Below are positions 54,303 through 62,757 of a stretch of 64,000 nt of DNA, piece by piece. Location of the stretch: positions 200,422-264,421 of the forward strand of contig JANQSD010000013.1 of NCBI GenBank assembly GCA_028284225.1. The letters run 5' to 3'. The notes beneath the pieces are model-generated. The model searched no databases and was not told where the DNA came from. It saw only the letters and a program-made list of their open reading frames with translations. Positions within the stretch are counted from its first letter, which is position 1, and each line of letters opens with the position of its first letter. Origin of the DNA: Arenicellales bacterium. Lineage in GTDB: Bacteria; Pseudomonadota; Gammaproteobacteria; Arenicellales; JAHEKD01. The position numbers and the translations under genes were made by a program.

Positions 54303-55277
54303 ATGAACGACAGAATTCAACTACCATTAGGCCCCCTGATCATTGATGTCGGCGGCCTGGAATTAAGTACCGAAGATGGGGAAGTTTTACAACATCCTCT
54401 GGTCGGTGGCGTGATTTTATTTACTCGCAACTATGCCACTAAAGCTCAAGTCACACGATTAGTCGCGCAGATTAAATCACTCAGAACACCTGAATTAATC
54501 GTATGTGTTGATCAAGAGGGTGGACGTGTTCAACGCTTCAAAGATGAATTCACACTATTACCGTCATTGCATACTTTGGGCCAGCTATATGATGAATCGC
54601 CACAACAAGCTATCCGGGCTAGCACAGATTTAGCTAAGTTAATGGCAAACGAGCTCAAACCTACGGGTATCGATTTCAGTTTTGCACCAGTGGTTGATTT
54701 ATTAGACTGCTCAAGCGAAATTATTGCCAACCGGGCCTTTCATTATAATCCAGAAGTTATAGCAGAACTTGCTGCAGCTTATATGCAAGGCTTACACCAA
54801 TGTGGTTTTATTGCTGTTGCCAAGCACTTTCCCGGTCATGGTGGAGTACTGGAAGATTCCCATTTATGCCTGCCACAAGATTCCCGTTGCTATCATGATG
54901 TTTTAGCTAACGACTTAATGCCTTACCAAAAACTAATTGCCCAGGACTTAGATGCTGTGATGACCGCACACCTGCTGTTCAATCAGATCGACACATTACC
55001 CTCAGGATTTTCACAATTCTGGCTAAAAACTATTTTACGTGAACAATTAGGATTTAACGGTGTTATTTTTACCGACGACCTGTCCATGCAAGGTGCCGTT
55101 GAGCTCGGTTCAGTTGTCGATAGAACCCATATGGCCTTGAATGCCGGTGCTGATGTTGCATTGATTTGTAATGATCGACCGGCCGTTGAACAGGTATTGG
55201 ATGACAACAGCTTACTGGAATTAGTTGAGCCTGGGGTTGAATTAGCACAATGCTTGAGAAAATGGCAGGATAAATAG
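54303..55277 (+). CDS. nagZ: Beta-N-acetylglucosaminidase NagZ
   Basis: A cytoplasmic family 3 glycoside hydrolase that removes GlcNAc from recycled anhydromuropeptides. It has 324 residues. CVDQEGGRVQRFKDEFT near 65-80, the substrate loop KHFPGHGGVLEDSHLCLP with catalytic His, and the nucleophile Asp in FTDDLSMQGA are all present. Through its muropeptide product it can influence beta-lactamase regulation in other species. The 190-base gap after it contains no gene and probably the promoter of the next. Confidence 0.95.
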   Translation: MNDRIQLPLGPLIIDVGGLELSTEDGEVLQHPLVGGVILFTRNYATKAQVTRLVAQIKSLRTPELIVCVDQEGGRVQRFKDEFTLLPSLHTLGQLYDESPQQAIRASTDLAKLMANELKPTGIDFSFAPVVDLLDCSSEIIANRAFHYNPEVIAELAAAYMQGLHQCGFIAVAKHFPGHGGVLEDSHLCLPQDSRCYHDVLANDLMPYQKLIAQDLDAVMTAHLLFNQIDTLPSGFSQFWLKTILREQLGFNGVIFTDDLSMQGAVELGSVVDRTHMALNAGADVALICNDRPAVEQVLDDNSLLELVEPGVELAQCLRKWQDK

Positions 55278-55467
55278 CCCTGAATTGATTGTTCGCAAAT
55301 AGACAATAATATATTAACTCGATTACGAAACCGTCAATAGTTTACAAATGTTTACATAAATAACGTTTTTAATAGTAGTTTATCAATTGTAAATTCAGTA
55401 GATTGTCAGCTTTAAGCTATATCCTGCATCCGGGATTTTTAATTAACTTATTAATTGGAGTTTATAA

Positions 55468-55728
55468 ATGAAAAATAAATTTTTGCTGGCTTTGGTGATT
55501 AGCGTTTTTGGCACTGCAAATATCGCGATGGCAGGGTCAATATCTGAAAACTTAAACAAAGCTGCAGAATCAGCTGAACAAGTTGAGAATATGGTAGATT
55601 CTGCGGGCGAAGCTGATGAAATGGCCGCTGATAAAGCTCAGGATGAAATTGATGAAATGGGCGAAACGGCTAAAGAAGAGGCAAGTGACGCCGTCGATGA
55701 AATGGTTGAAAAAGCAACAAGCGAATAA
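55468..55728 (+). CDS. Small acidic secreted helical protein
   Basis: An 86-residue exported protein. The signal peptide ends MAGS near residue 22. The mature 64 residues are almost all Glu, Asp, Ala, Lys and Met in a heptad-like pattern (ENLNKAAESAEQVENMVDSA, then EMGETAKEEASDAVDEM), so a single long amphipathic helix or coiled coil is expected. It has no cysteine and no lipobox. I do not recognise the family. It has a good ribosome site (TGGAG) and its own strong terminator, so it looks like a genuinely expressed single gene. Confidence 0.75.
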   Translation: MKNKFLLALVISVFGTANIAMAGSISENLNKAAESAEQVENMVDSAGEADEMAADKAQDEIDEMGETAKEEASDAVDEMVEKATSE

Positions 55729-55746
55729 ATCAGTTTAAAATGTTTT

Positions 55747-55775
55747 AAAAAAGCCTGCATCTTGCAGGCTTTTTT
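55747..55775. terminator. Intrinsic terminator, probably bidirectional
   Basis: AAAAAAGCCTGCA (55747-55759), loop TCT, TGCAGGCTTTTTT (55763-55775): a perfect 13-bp stem with A and T tracts on opposite sides. It separates two convergent genes and can stop both. Confidence 0.92.
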
Positions 55776-55784
55776 GTAACTGAT

Positions 55785-56348
55785 CTAATCAGCCCGTTCT
55801 ATATACTCACCCGTATCAGTATTGACCTTGATTTTATCGCCGATATTGACAAAAGGCGGTACTGTGACGCGAATACCGGTTTCCAGTTCAGCCGGTTTGC
55901 CTGAACTGGCAGCTGTCTGGCCTTTGACCACACCTTCTGTATCAACGACTTGTAGCACTACACTCTGCGGCAACTCAACACCAATAGGAGACTCATTATA
56001 GAAGTTGATCTGAATCTCGGTATTGGGCAGTAAATAGCCTGACTGTGCTTCTAAATCTTCTGCCGGCAGGGTAGTCTGCTCATAGGTTTCATTATCCATG
56101 AAAACATAATCCGTGCCTTCGTTGTACAAAAACTGCATTTGGCGCGGCTCAACGTGAGCCTTTTCAACTTTATCCTCAGAACGAAAACGTTCATTCAATT
56201 TCGTACCGGTGCCGTGTTCTTTCATTTCTACTTGCACGAAGGCACCACCTTTACCTGGTTTGACGTGATTTTTCTTTAAAATCCGCCAAAGCCGCCCTTG
56301 ATATTCAATCAGGTTCCCAATTTTTATTTCGAATGCAGAAATTTTCAT
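55785..56348 (-). CDS. efp: Elongation factor P, alphaproteobacterial-like
   Basis: Relieves ribosome stalling at polyproline. It has 187 residues in three beta-barrel domains. The modified Lys is Lys33 in HVKPGKGGAFVQVEMK. This loop, the stretch GTKLNERFRSEDKVEKAHVE, and VPPFVNIGDKIKVNTDTGEY resemble alphaproteobacterial EF-P more than E. coli EF-P, where the same loop reads FVKPGKGQAFARVKLR. No EpmA or EpmB gene is in the window. It is divergent from the uracil-DNA glycosylase gene 38 bases away. Confidence 0.93.
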   Translation of the reverse strand: MKISAFEIKIGNLIEYQGRLWRILKKNHVKPGKGGAFVQVEMKEHGTGTKLNERFRSEDKVEKAHVEPRQMQFLYNEGTDYVFMDNETYEQTTLPAEDLEAQSGYLLPNTEIQINFYNESPIGVELPQSVVLQVVDTEGVVKGQTAASSGKPAELETGIRVTVPPFVNIGDKIKVNTDTGEYIERAD

Positions 56349-56386
56349 CTGTTTACTCTGTTTGCGTACAATAAGGGCTGAATTCT

Positions 56387-57076
56387 ATGGTGAACGGCTT
56401 AAGTCAGCAACCGACATATCCTGAACAAACGAGAAATATGCAAAACACGACATCATTTTACGACCCAGACTGCAAAAAATGTCAACGCTTGGCAGACTTT
56501 TTGAGTCAAGTCAAAACCAGGCATCCTGATTATTTTTGCAAACCGGTACCGCCATTTGGTGACAGCAAAGCGAAGCTATTGATCGTTGGACTTGCACCCG
56601 GCATGCATGGCGCTAATGCAAGCGGGCGGCCATTCACCGGTGACCATGCCGGCATTCTACTGTATCAAACCCTGTATGATTTTGGTTTCGCCAGTCATAA
56701 CGAATCCATCTCGGCCGAGGATAAACTTATGCTGATAAATTGCAAAATTACCAATGCGGTCAAATGCCTGCCCCCGGAAAACAAACCCGTCGGCGCCGAA
56801 GTTAATCAGTGCAATGCATACCTGTCCAATGAATTGTCTGAATTACCATCCGGCAGTGTGATCTTATCGCTGGGCCTGCTATCACACAAAGCGGTCATCA
56901 AAGCTTTGGGGCTAAGGCAGGCTGATTATAAGTTTGCGCATGCCGCAACCTATAAACTTGATGAGAAGCTTACTTTAATCGATAGTTATCACTGCAGCCG
57001 TTATAACACTAACACCGGACGTCTGACTGAAAAAATGTTTCAGGATGTATTTAAGAAAATCACCAGGCTTTTGTAA
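56387..57076 (+). CDS. Uracil-DNA glycosylase, family 5-like
   Basis: Removes uracil and some deaminated bases from DNA. It has 229 residues. The catalytic motif is GLAPGMHGANASGRPFTGD and motif C is SYHCSRYNTNTGRLT. NAVKCLPPENKPVG and an N-terminal Cys pair (DPDCKKC) with a later FCKPV suggest the iron-sulfur cluster of family 4/5 enzymes. Motif C usually has Pro and Gln where this has Cys and Tyr, which is slightly unusual. The start could be ATG 56387 or ATG 56438. It overlaps uvrC by one base, so two repair genes are coupled. Confidence 0.88.
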   Translation: MVNGLSQQPTYPEQTRNMQNTTSFYDPDCKKCQRLADFLSQVKTRHPDYFCKPVPPFGDSKAKLLIVGLAPGMHGANASGRPFTGDHAGILLYQTLYDFGFASHNESISAEDKLMLINCKITNAVKCLPPENKPVGAEVNQCNAYLSNELSELPSGSVILSLGLLSHKAVIKALGLRQADYKFAHAATYKLDEKLTLIDSYHCSRYNTNTGRLTEKMFQDVFKKITRLL

Positions 57077-58896
57077 TGCCTGATTGCTTCGACGGCAAAA
57101 CCTATGCCCAAAGCCTGAGTCATTCCCCGGGCATCTATTTAATGCACGACAAAAATGGCAAGCACCTTTATGTCGGTAAAGCCGCTAACTTGAGAAAACG
57201 TGTAGCCAGTTATTTTTCCGGCAAACCGTTGACCGCCAAGCTGCAAATGATGGTCAACAAAATTGCTTCCATGAATGTCATTGTAACCGGAACAGAAGCC
57301 GAGGCATTGTTGCTTGAGAGTAATTTAATCAAGCAACACAGGCCACGCTATAACATACAACTGCGTGATGACAAAAGTTATCCCTATATTTATCTTGATA
57401 CACAACATGCTTTCCCCAGGCTTGGCTTTTATCGTGGCACCCGCAAGGTTAAGGGCAAATTGTATGGGCCTTATCCCAGCGCCAAATCTGTTCGTGAGAC
57501 ACTGGCTTTACTGCAAAAAATATTTCCTGTGCGTCAATGCCGGGATAGTTTTTACGCCAATCGCTCTCGGCCCTGTTTGCAATATCAGATTAAACGCTGT
57601 CCTGCGCCCTGTGTCGGCTTAATCGATGAGCAAAGTTATACCGATAATGTAAAACTGGTTCAATTATTCTTAGAAGGTAAAAGTGATGAATTATTATCTA
57701 TATATACTGATAAAATTCAGCATCTCTCCAAGCAGTTAGCGTTTGAGCAGGCCGCCGTTTATCGAGATAAATTGCTGGCCTTACAGCGCGTTTATCAAAC
57801 TCAAAACATACAAGGCACACAAGTTGATATAGATCTTTGCGCAATTTCAACTTACCAGGATAGCTGTTGTGTTGCCGTGACATTTGTGCGTAGTGGTCGG
57901 CTGGTCGGAACCCGTTATTACCCAATAAAGAACAAACTACAGTCCACTGAAAACGAATTGCTAGAATCATTTATTGCACAATATTACTCGTCCCATCCTT
58001 TACCCGATGAAATTATTGCTAATAAAAAGCTATCTAAACGTGTACTGATTGAAAAGGCGCTGTCATCGCTGAAAAAATCCAGTCGCAGCTTGGTGATTAA
58101 GCATTCAGTGCGTGCCGACCGGGCCAAATGGTTACACATCACAGCAGAAAATGCGCTCAATTACTTAAAACAAAAAAACCAGACTAAGGCGCGTTATGAA
58201 GACATGTTTCAAGCTCTCAAAAACGAACTAAACTTGGAAATATTGCCGGAAAAGATAGAATGTTTTGATATCAGTCATTCGCAGGGGGAATCCACAATAG
58301 GCTCTTGTGTAGTCTTCGACCATACCGGTGCTGTCAAAAAAGAGTATCGCCGCTTTAATATTAACAATATTACCGCCGGTGACGACTATGCGGCCATGCA
58401 ACAAACATTAACAAGACGATACTCACGTATTATTAACGAACAAGGTACACTACCTGATATTGTTTTAGTTGATGGTGGCACAGGGCAACTTAATAAAGCT
58501 GTAGATGTAATGAACGAGTTGGCTATTAATTCGATCCAGTTAATTGGTGTAGCAAAAGGCGAAGGGCGTAGGCCTGGGTTAGAAAAACTGATTGTCGCAG
58601 GATCGTCGAACAGAACCTATCACTTGTCGAAAACGAATCCCGCTTTGCACCTGATTCAACAAATCCGCGATGAGGCACATCGCTTTGCGATAACCGGCCA
58701 TCGTCAAAAGCGCTCAAAAAATCGATTTCAGTCACAGTTAGAGAAAATACCGGGAATAGGGAACAAGCGCCGTAAGGCTCTGCTGACTTACTTCGGTGGT
58801 ATTCAAGGGATAAAACGGGCTGGGATCGAAGACTTGCAAAACGTTGAAGGGATCAGCCAACAACTGGCAGAATCCGTATATAAGCATTTTCATTAG
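57076..58896 (+). CDS. uvrC: Excinuclease ABC subunit C
   Basis: The dual-incision nuclease of nucleotide excision repair, 606 residues. The N-terminal GIY-YIG domain begins SPGIYLMHDKNGKHLYVGKA, cuts 3' to the lesion, and is followed by a UVR motif (FEQAAVYRDKLLAL) that binds UvrB. The RNase H-like 5' nuclease domain contains CFDISHSQGE and VLVDGGTGQLNKA, and two helix-hairpin-helix motifs end the protein. The ATG overlaps the glycosylase stop. pgsA follows after 8 bases, the E. coli order. Confidence 0.97.
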   Translation: MPDCFDGKTYAQSLSHSPGIYLMHDKNGKHLYVGKAANLRKRVASYFSGKPLTAKLQMMVNKIASMNVIVTGTEAEALLLESNLIKQHRPRYNIQLRDDKSYPYIYLDTQHAFPRLGFYRGTRKVKGKLYGPYPSAKSVRETLALLQKIFPVRQCRDSFYANRSRPCLQYQIKRCPAPCVGLIDEQSYTDNVKLVQLFLEGKSDELLSIYTDKIQHLSKQLAFEQAAVYRDKLLALQRVYQTQNIQGTQVDIDLCAISTYQDSCCVAVTFVRSGRLVGTRYYPIKNKLQSTENELLESFIAQYYSSHPLPDEIIANKKLSKRVLIEKALSSLKKSSRSLVIKHSVRADRAKWLHITAENALNYLKQKNQTKARYEDMFQALKNELNLEILPEKIECFDISHSQGESTIGSCVVFDHTGAVKKEYRRFNINNITAGDDYAAMQQTLTRRYSRIINEQGTLPDIVLVDGGTGQLNKAVDVMNELAINSIQLIGVAKGEGRRPGLEKLIVAGSSNRTYHLSKTNPALHLIQQIRDEAHRFAITGHRQKRSKNRFQSQLEKIPGIGNKRRKALLTYFGGIQGIKRAGIEDLQNVEGISQQLAESVYKHFH

Positions 58897-58904
58897 CGGT
58901 AACG

Positions 58905-59486
58905 ATGACATTTAACCTTCCTAACATTCTAACGCTGCTCCGGGTGATTTTAATTCCGGTTATGGTCATCATTTATTTGCTTGATTTTTCCTTCTCACAC
59001 CTGCTGGCAACCGTTATTTTTGTAGTAGCGGCTGTCACCGATTGGCTGGATGGATATTTAGCCAGGCGCTTGCAACAGGATTCGAAATTTGGCGCTTTTC
59101 TTGACCCCGTTGCCGACAAGCTGATTGTGGCAGTTGCATTGGTTTTGTTAGCAACTGATAAAGATATTCTGCAAAATGTCTGGAGCATTTCCTTATTCAC
59201 CTGCGTGGTGTGCATCATTCTCTGTCGAGAAATAATCGTTTCAGCTTTGCGTGAATGGATGGCAGAAATAGGCAAACGTGGCAATGTAGCTGTTTCCTAC
59301 ATCGGCAAGATTAAAACCACATTTCAAATGATCGCCATTAGCCTGCTGCTTTACCAAAAACCTTTTTATGGTCTACCCATTCTTAAATTAGGTGAATTAT
59401 TACTCATTATTGCTGCAGTGCTCACGCTTTGGTCAATGTATATCTATTTAAAAGCAACCTGGCCTTACTTGAAAGATGACGCTTGA
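58905..59486 (+). CDS. pgsA: Phosphatidylglycerophosphate synthase
   Basis: Makes phosphatidylglycerol phosphate from CDP-diacylglycerol and glycerol-3-phosphate in the inner membrane. It has 193 residues and about six helices. The CDP-alcohol phosphotransferase motif is DWLDGYLARRLQQDSKFG then FLDPVADK (DGxxAR..G..D..D). NLPNILTLLRVILIP opens the protein. The last base of its TGA is the first base of a palindromic element. Three tRNA genes follow. Confidence 0.96.
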   Translation: MTFNLPNILTLLRVILIPVMVIIYLLDFSFSHLLATVIFVVAAVTDWLDGYLARRLQQDSKFGAFLDPVADKLIVAVALVLLATDKDILQNVWSISLFTCVVCIILCREIIVSALREWMAEIGKRGNVAVSYIGKIKTTFQMIAISLLLYQKPFYGLPILKLGELLLIIAAVLTLWSMYIYLKATWPYLKDDA

Positions 59487-59663
59487 ACCCGGATTATGCA
59501 ATGGAATTCGTCGTGAGAGGAAAAACTGCGCTAAGATCGAGTGCACCCGCAAGGAATTTAGACAACGCCATAGCCACCCTATGGTGAGCAGAAATTCCTG
59601 AGGACGTGCTTGAGGTTGAAGCAGTTTTTTATCGTAATAGAGGTTCATTGCATAATCCGGGTT
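59486..59663. repeat. 178-bp nested palindromic element between pgsA and tRNA-Gly
   Basis: The perfect 18-bp inverted ends are AACCCGGATTATGCAATG (59486-59503) and its complement (59646-59663). A second pair lies inside, AAAAACTGC (59521-59529) against GCAGTTTTT (59621-59629). A third is GGAATTT (59553-59559) against AAATTCC (59592-59598). A central one is CCATAG against CTATGG. The whole can form one long cruciform or RNA hairpin. Confidence 0.9.
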
Positions 59664-59711
59664 GAACATCATCCACTTCCCGGATAAAATCGCCACTCTT
59701 TGGTGAGACTG

Positions 59712-59787
<76 letters not shown>

Positions 59788-59859
59788 GAATACGATCAGG
59801 GAAAGCTGATATTGCTTTCCCTTTTTTACATATATTGTTTGAAAGGGTGAAGCCTTAAC

Positions 59860-59933
59860 GGCTGAGTGGCAGAGTGGTTATGCAGCGGCCTGCAAAGCCG
59901 TTTACCTCGGTTCGATTCCGGGCTCAGCCTCCA
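59860..59933 (+). tRNA. tRNA-Cys (GCA)
   Basis: A 74-base cloverleaf with CCA encoded. The acceptor stem GGCTGAG pairs with CTCAGCC and the discriminator is T, as expected for tRNA-Cys. The anticodon GCA is at 59892-59894. It is the counterpart of E. coli cysT. Confidence 0.98.
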
Positions 59934-59987
59934 GGTTAGGGTATAATTCATTAATTGAATAATCACACTTAGGAGACAAGTCATCGT

Positions 59988-60076
59988 GCCCAGGTGGCGG
60001 AATTTGGTAGACGCAAGGGACTTAAAATCCCTCGGGATAATATCCCGTGCCGGTTCGAGTCCGGCCCTGGGCACCA
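59988..60076 (+). tRNA. tRNA-Leu (TAA)
   Basis: An 89-base class II tRNA with CCA encoded. The acceptor stem GCCCAGG pairs with CCTGGGC. The anticodon TAA is at 60023-60025 in loop CTTAAAA, and the variable arm is long. It is the counterpart of E. coli leuZ. Confidence 0.98.
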
Positions 60077-60096
60077 TCTTGCAGTTGAATTAAGGC

Positions 60097-62631
60097 ATGC
60101 AGCAACCGGCTGATCATAAAGAATATCAAAACCCTTCGATTCACTTAGCTATCGGCTATCAGCTTGATCATTACGAAGTTGAGTCGGTGATTAATATCGG
60201 TGATTTCCGTATCACCTATTATGCCTGGGACAATCGCAATAACCGTAATGTCATTATTCATGAATATTTTCCTAAAAGCCTGGCTATTCGTAAGGATGAT
60301 GGTTATTCAGTCACATCTGAAAATAAAGATAGATTTACCGATTTTGAATTTGGCCTGAGTGAATTCCTACTTGAAGCACGCTTGATCAGTCAAATTCACT
60401 CTGCCTATTTACCCCAGATTATTGAATATCGCGAAGCCAATGGCAGTGGATATTTAATTAGTGAATACGATGACGGCAGAAGTTTACGTGAGTTGCTCGA
60501 TGAACAGACCGCTGCACTTAGTGATATACAGCTTACCGAGTTATTAAAAACCGGTTTGCAGGGTTTACGAGAACTACATGCCAGAAATTTGTTACACACC
60601 AGCGTCAGCCCTACCAATCTTTTCATCCGTAATCACGGCCATCCATTGCTACTTGGTCAGGGCCTGGCACGTTATCGGCTTGCCCAATACACCAAAACCT
60701 ACACTGTTGCATTGGCACCTGGTTACACACCTTTAGAGCAATATGGATTGGACGGCAATATCGGCCCCTGGAGTGATTTATATGCCTTAGGCGCCAGTTT
60801 ATACGAAGCTATTGCTGCTGTTAGACCCGTTGATGCATCGACCCGGCATACTGCATTAATTAAGGGTGAAGATGATCCACTGACGCCAGCAGTTGAGTTG
60901 GGCAAGGGTCTTTACTCACATTTATTGCTATCCAATATCGATTGGATGGTGAAACCCTATATTGAAGATCGTCCGGACTCAGCCGATTTAATGTTGGGTG
61001 TAGTCAGCTTCCAAAAACAAAATGAAAATCTTAAAGCGACCCATCATGATTCAGATGATACAGAGTCTAAGGAAAATATTATTCCACTGGCGAAGTTAGC
61101 TGAAAAACCTGTTACTGATCCGGCTATTGATAGATTAGAAGAATCTAATTTGTATCAAACTAATCCTGATCGCTCAAGTAAGTTTGTTTATTGGAGCCTT
61201 GGCCTGACATTACTGGCATTTTTGACTGTAACCGGTTATCAAATTTATCAACATGAACTTAAACAAGGAAATTTATTAACCCAATCTCAACCTGTCAATG
61301 AGCCAAACGTAGCCGAACCGGCCCCCGAGATTGCTACTGCACTTATAACAGAACAATCCACACAAGAATCACAGTCTACAACAGACACCGAAGACAGAGA
61401 AATCAGTAAAGACTCTGATGAACAAAGGCGTGAATTTTACGAAAACCTGGCTAAAGAAGAGGAGGTTGAACGCCGGGTTGAAGAAGAAATCAAGGCCATT
61501 GAAGCTCAACAACAAGCCCAGCAACAAGCTGAGCAGGCTGCCAAAGAACAAGAGCTGCAAACCCGAATTAGCGAACTACTCGAAAATGCTGCAGCAGCCA
61601 AAGAAAATTTTAATCTATTGCAGCCGGAGGGTGAAAGTGCCTATGATTATTATTCGCAAGTACTTGATTTAGAACCCGGGAATGAACTCGCGAGCACCGG
61701 TCTGGATGATATTGCCGACAATTATTTTGATTTTGCTTTGAAAGCCATTGAAGATAAGGACCCGGATAAAGCTAACCATCATCTGACTGACTTGATTAAA
61801 GTCAGGCCTAATGATCCCAGGCTAGCAGGGTTTTTACAGCAAATTACTGACTTAAAAGCAGAACTCAAATTAGAAGAAGAAAAGCAACGATTGCTGCAAG
61901 AACTGGCACAAGCCCAACAGGAACTTGAACAAGCCGAGGAAAGCAAGCTCATAGCACCTAAGCTTGAATCTTTAGCCGAACCGACTGTTGAAGATAATAC
62001 TCAGGCAGAAACTACAGCTGCTATTGATGAAACTAAAATAGAAAACATCACGTCGGTGGCCGTAGCCAGTGCGAATGAAAAGGTCGAGCCAGATCAGGAG
62101 GTTTTACCAAGCTTTGAAGATGAGCCCAAGCCGCCGAAGATCAGCCGCGTACAACTTACTAATGCTTATAATGAGTATGACTCAGGTCGCTACACAGAAA
62201 GTCTATTTAAAACGATTCAGGATGCTGCAAATCACAACGAAGGCAGGGCCCAGTATATTCTGGCTGAAATGTATGCGGCCGGCAGGGGAATAGAGCAAAA
62301 TTTTGCCGAATCCACTTATTGGCTCAAACGGTCATTAGATTATGTTAATCAAAATGCCAAATATCGCCAACCCTGGGCAGAGAAAGCCATGGGTGTCATC
62401 TATGAGAAAGGCTGGTATGTTGATTCTGATACTGCAAGGGCGGTTAGATGGTACAGAAGCTCAGCGGAAAAGGGCTATAGTCCGGCTCAATATCGCTTAG
62501 GCCTGGCCTACGCAAAAGGATTAGGTGTAAAAAAAGATTTGGAGCAGGCAGAATTTTGGTTCAAAAAGGCCTTGTCAAACGGACATCAAGAAGCTAAAAA
62601 AGCATTATCTAAAATTCCCACGCGAAATTAA
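60097..62631 (+). CDS. Transmembrane pseudokinase with Sel1 repeats
   Basis: An 844-residue protein. Residues 20-310 have a bacterial Ser/Thr kinase fold with the landmarks HEYFPKSLAIR, GYTPLEQYGLDG, PWSDLYALGASLYEAI and EDRPDSA. The catalytic residues are replaced: the VAIK Lys by His55, HRD by His167-Thr-Ser169, and DFG by Gly187-Gln-Gly189. The glycine loop is reduced to NIGDFR. A single membrane helix (about 366-388) leads to a Gln/Glu-rich coiled-coil region (about 435-490 and 585-625). At least three Sel1 repeats (about 710-844) end the protein: RAQYILAEMYAAGRGIEQNF, MGVIYEKGWYVDSD and AQYRLGLAYAKGLGVKKDLE. The kinase part is predicted to be cytoplasmic and the Sel1 part periplasmic. 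It follows the tRNA-Leu gene by 20 bases. Confidence 0.88.
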   Translation: MQQPADHKEYQNPSIHLAIGYQLDHYEVESVINIGDFRITYYAWDNRNNRNVIIHEYFPKSLAIRKDDGYSVTSENKDRFTDFEFGLSEFLLEARLISQIHSAYLPQIIEYREANGSGYLISEYDDGRSLRELLDEQTAALSDIQLTELLKTGLQGLRELHARNLLHTSVSPTNLFIRNHGHPLLLGQGLARYRLAQYTKTYTVALAPGYTPLEQYGLDGNIGPWSDLYALGASLYEAIAAVRPVDASTRHTALIKGEDDPLTPAVELGKGLYSHLLLSNIDWMVKPYIEDRPDSADLMLGVVSFQKQNENLKATHHDSDDTESKENIIPLAKLAEKPVTDPAIDRLEESNLYQTNPDRSSKFVYWSLGLTLLAFLTVTGYQIYQHELKQGNLLTQSQPVNEPNVAEPAPEIATALITEQSTQESQSTTDTEDREISKDSDEQRREFYENLAKEEEVERRVEEEIKAIEAQQQAQQQAEQAAKEQELQTRISELLENAAAAKENFNLLQPEGESAYDYYSQVLDLEPGNELASTGLDDIADNYFDFALKAIEDKDPDKANHHLTDLIKVRPNDPRLAGFLQQITDLKAELKLEEEKQRLLQELAQAQQELEQAEESKLIAPKLESLAEPTVEDNTQAETTAAIDETKIENITSVAVASANEKVEPDQEVLPSFEDEPKPPKISRVQLTNAYNEYDSGRYTESLFKTIQDAANHNEGRAQYILAEMYAAGRGIEQNFAESTYWLKRSLDYVNQNAKYRQPWAEKAMGVIYEKGWYVDSDTARAVRWYRSSAEKGYSPAQYRLGLAYAKGLGVKKDLEQAEFWFKKALSNGHQEAKKALSKIPTRN

Positions 62632-62757
62632 CTTGGACTTAGACTCCTTAAACTGTGCCGTTATAAACGTTGCCGGTAAAGCTACTACTGGTTGTATCCT
62701 ATACCTGGTGCCAGCGCTATTGCTACGCTTAAGAACAGTCCGGCTGGAGATTTCAGC

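Noticed and set aside
59826-60077. Minus-strand frame across tRNA-Cys and tRNA-Leu
   Set aside because: It is antisense to two tRNA genes and shows the GLEPARD-type string typical of tRNA shadow frames.
62692-62757. Upstream ATG start for surE
   Set aside because: It would add 22 residues absent from the family, and the TTG at 62758 has a well-placed GGAG.
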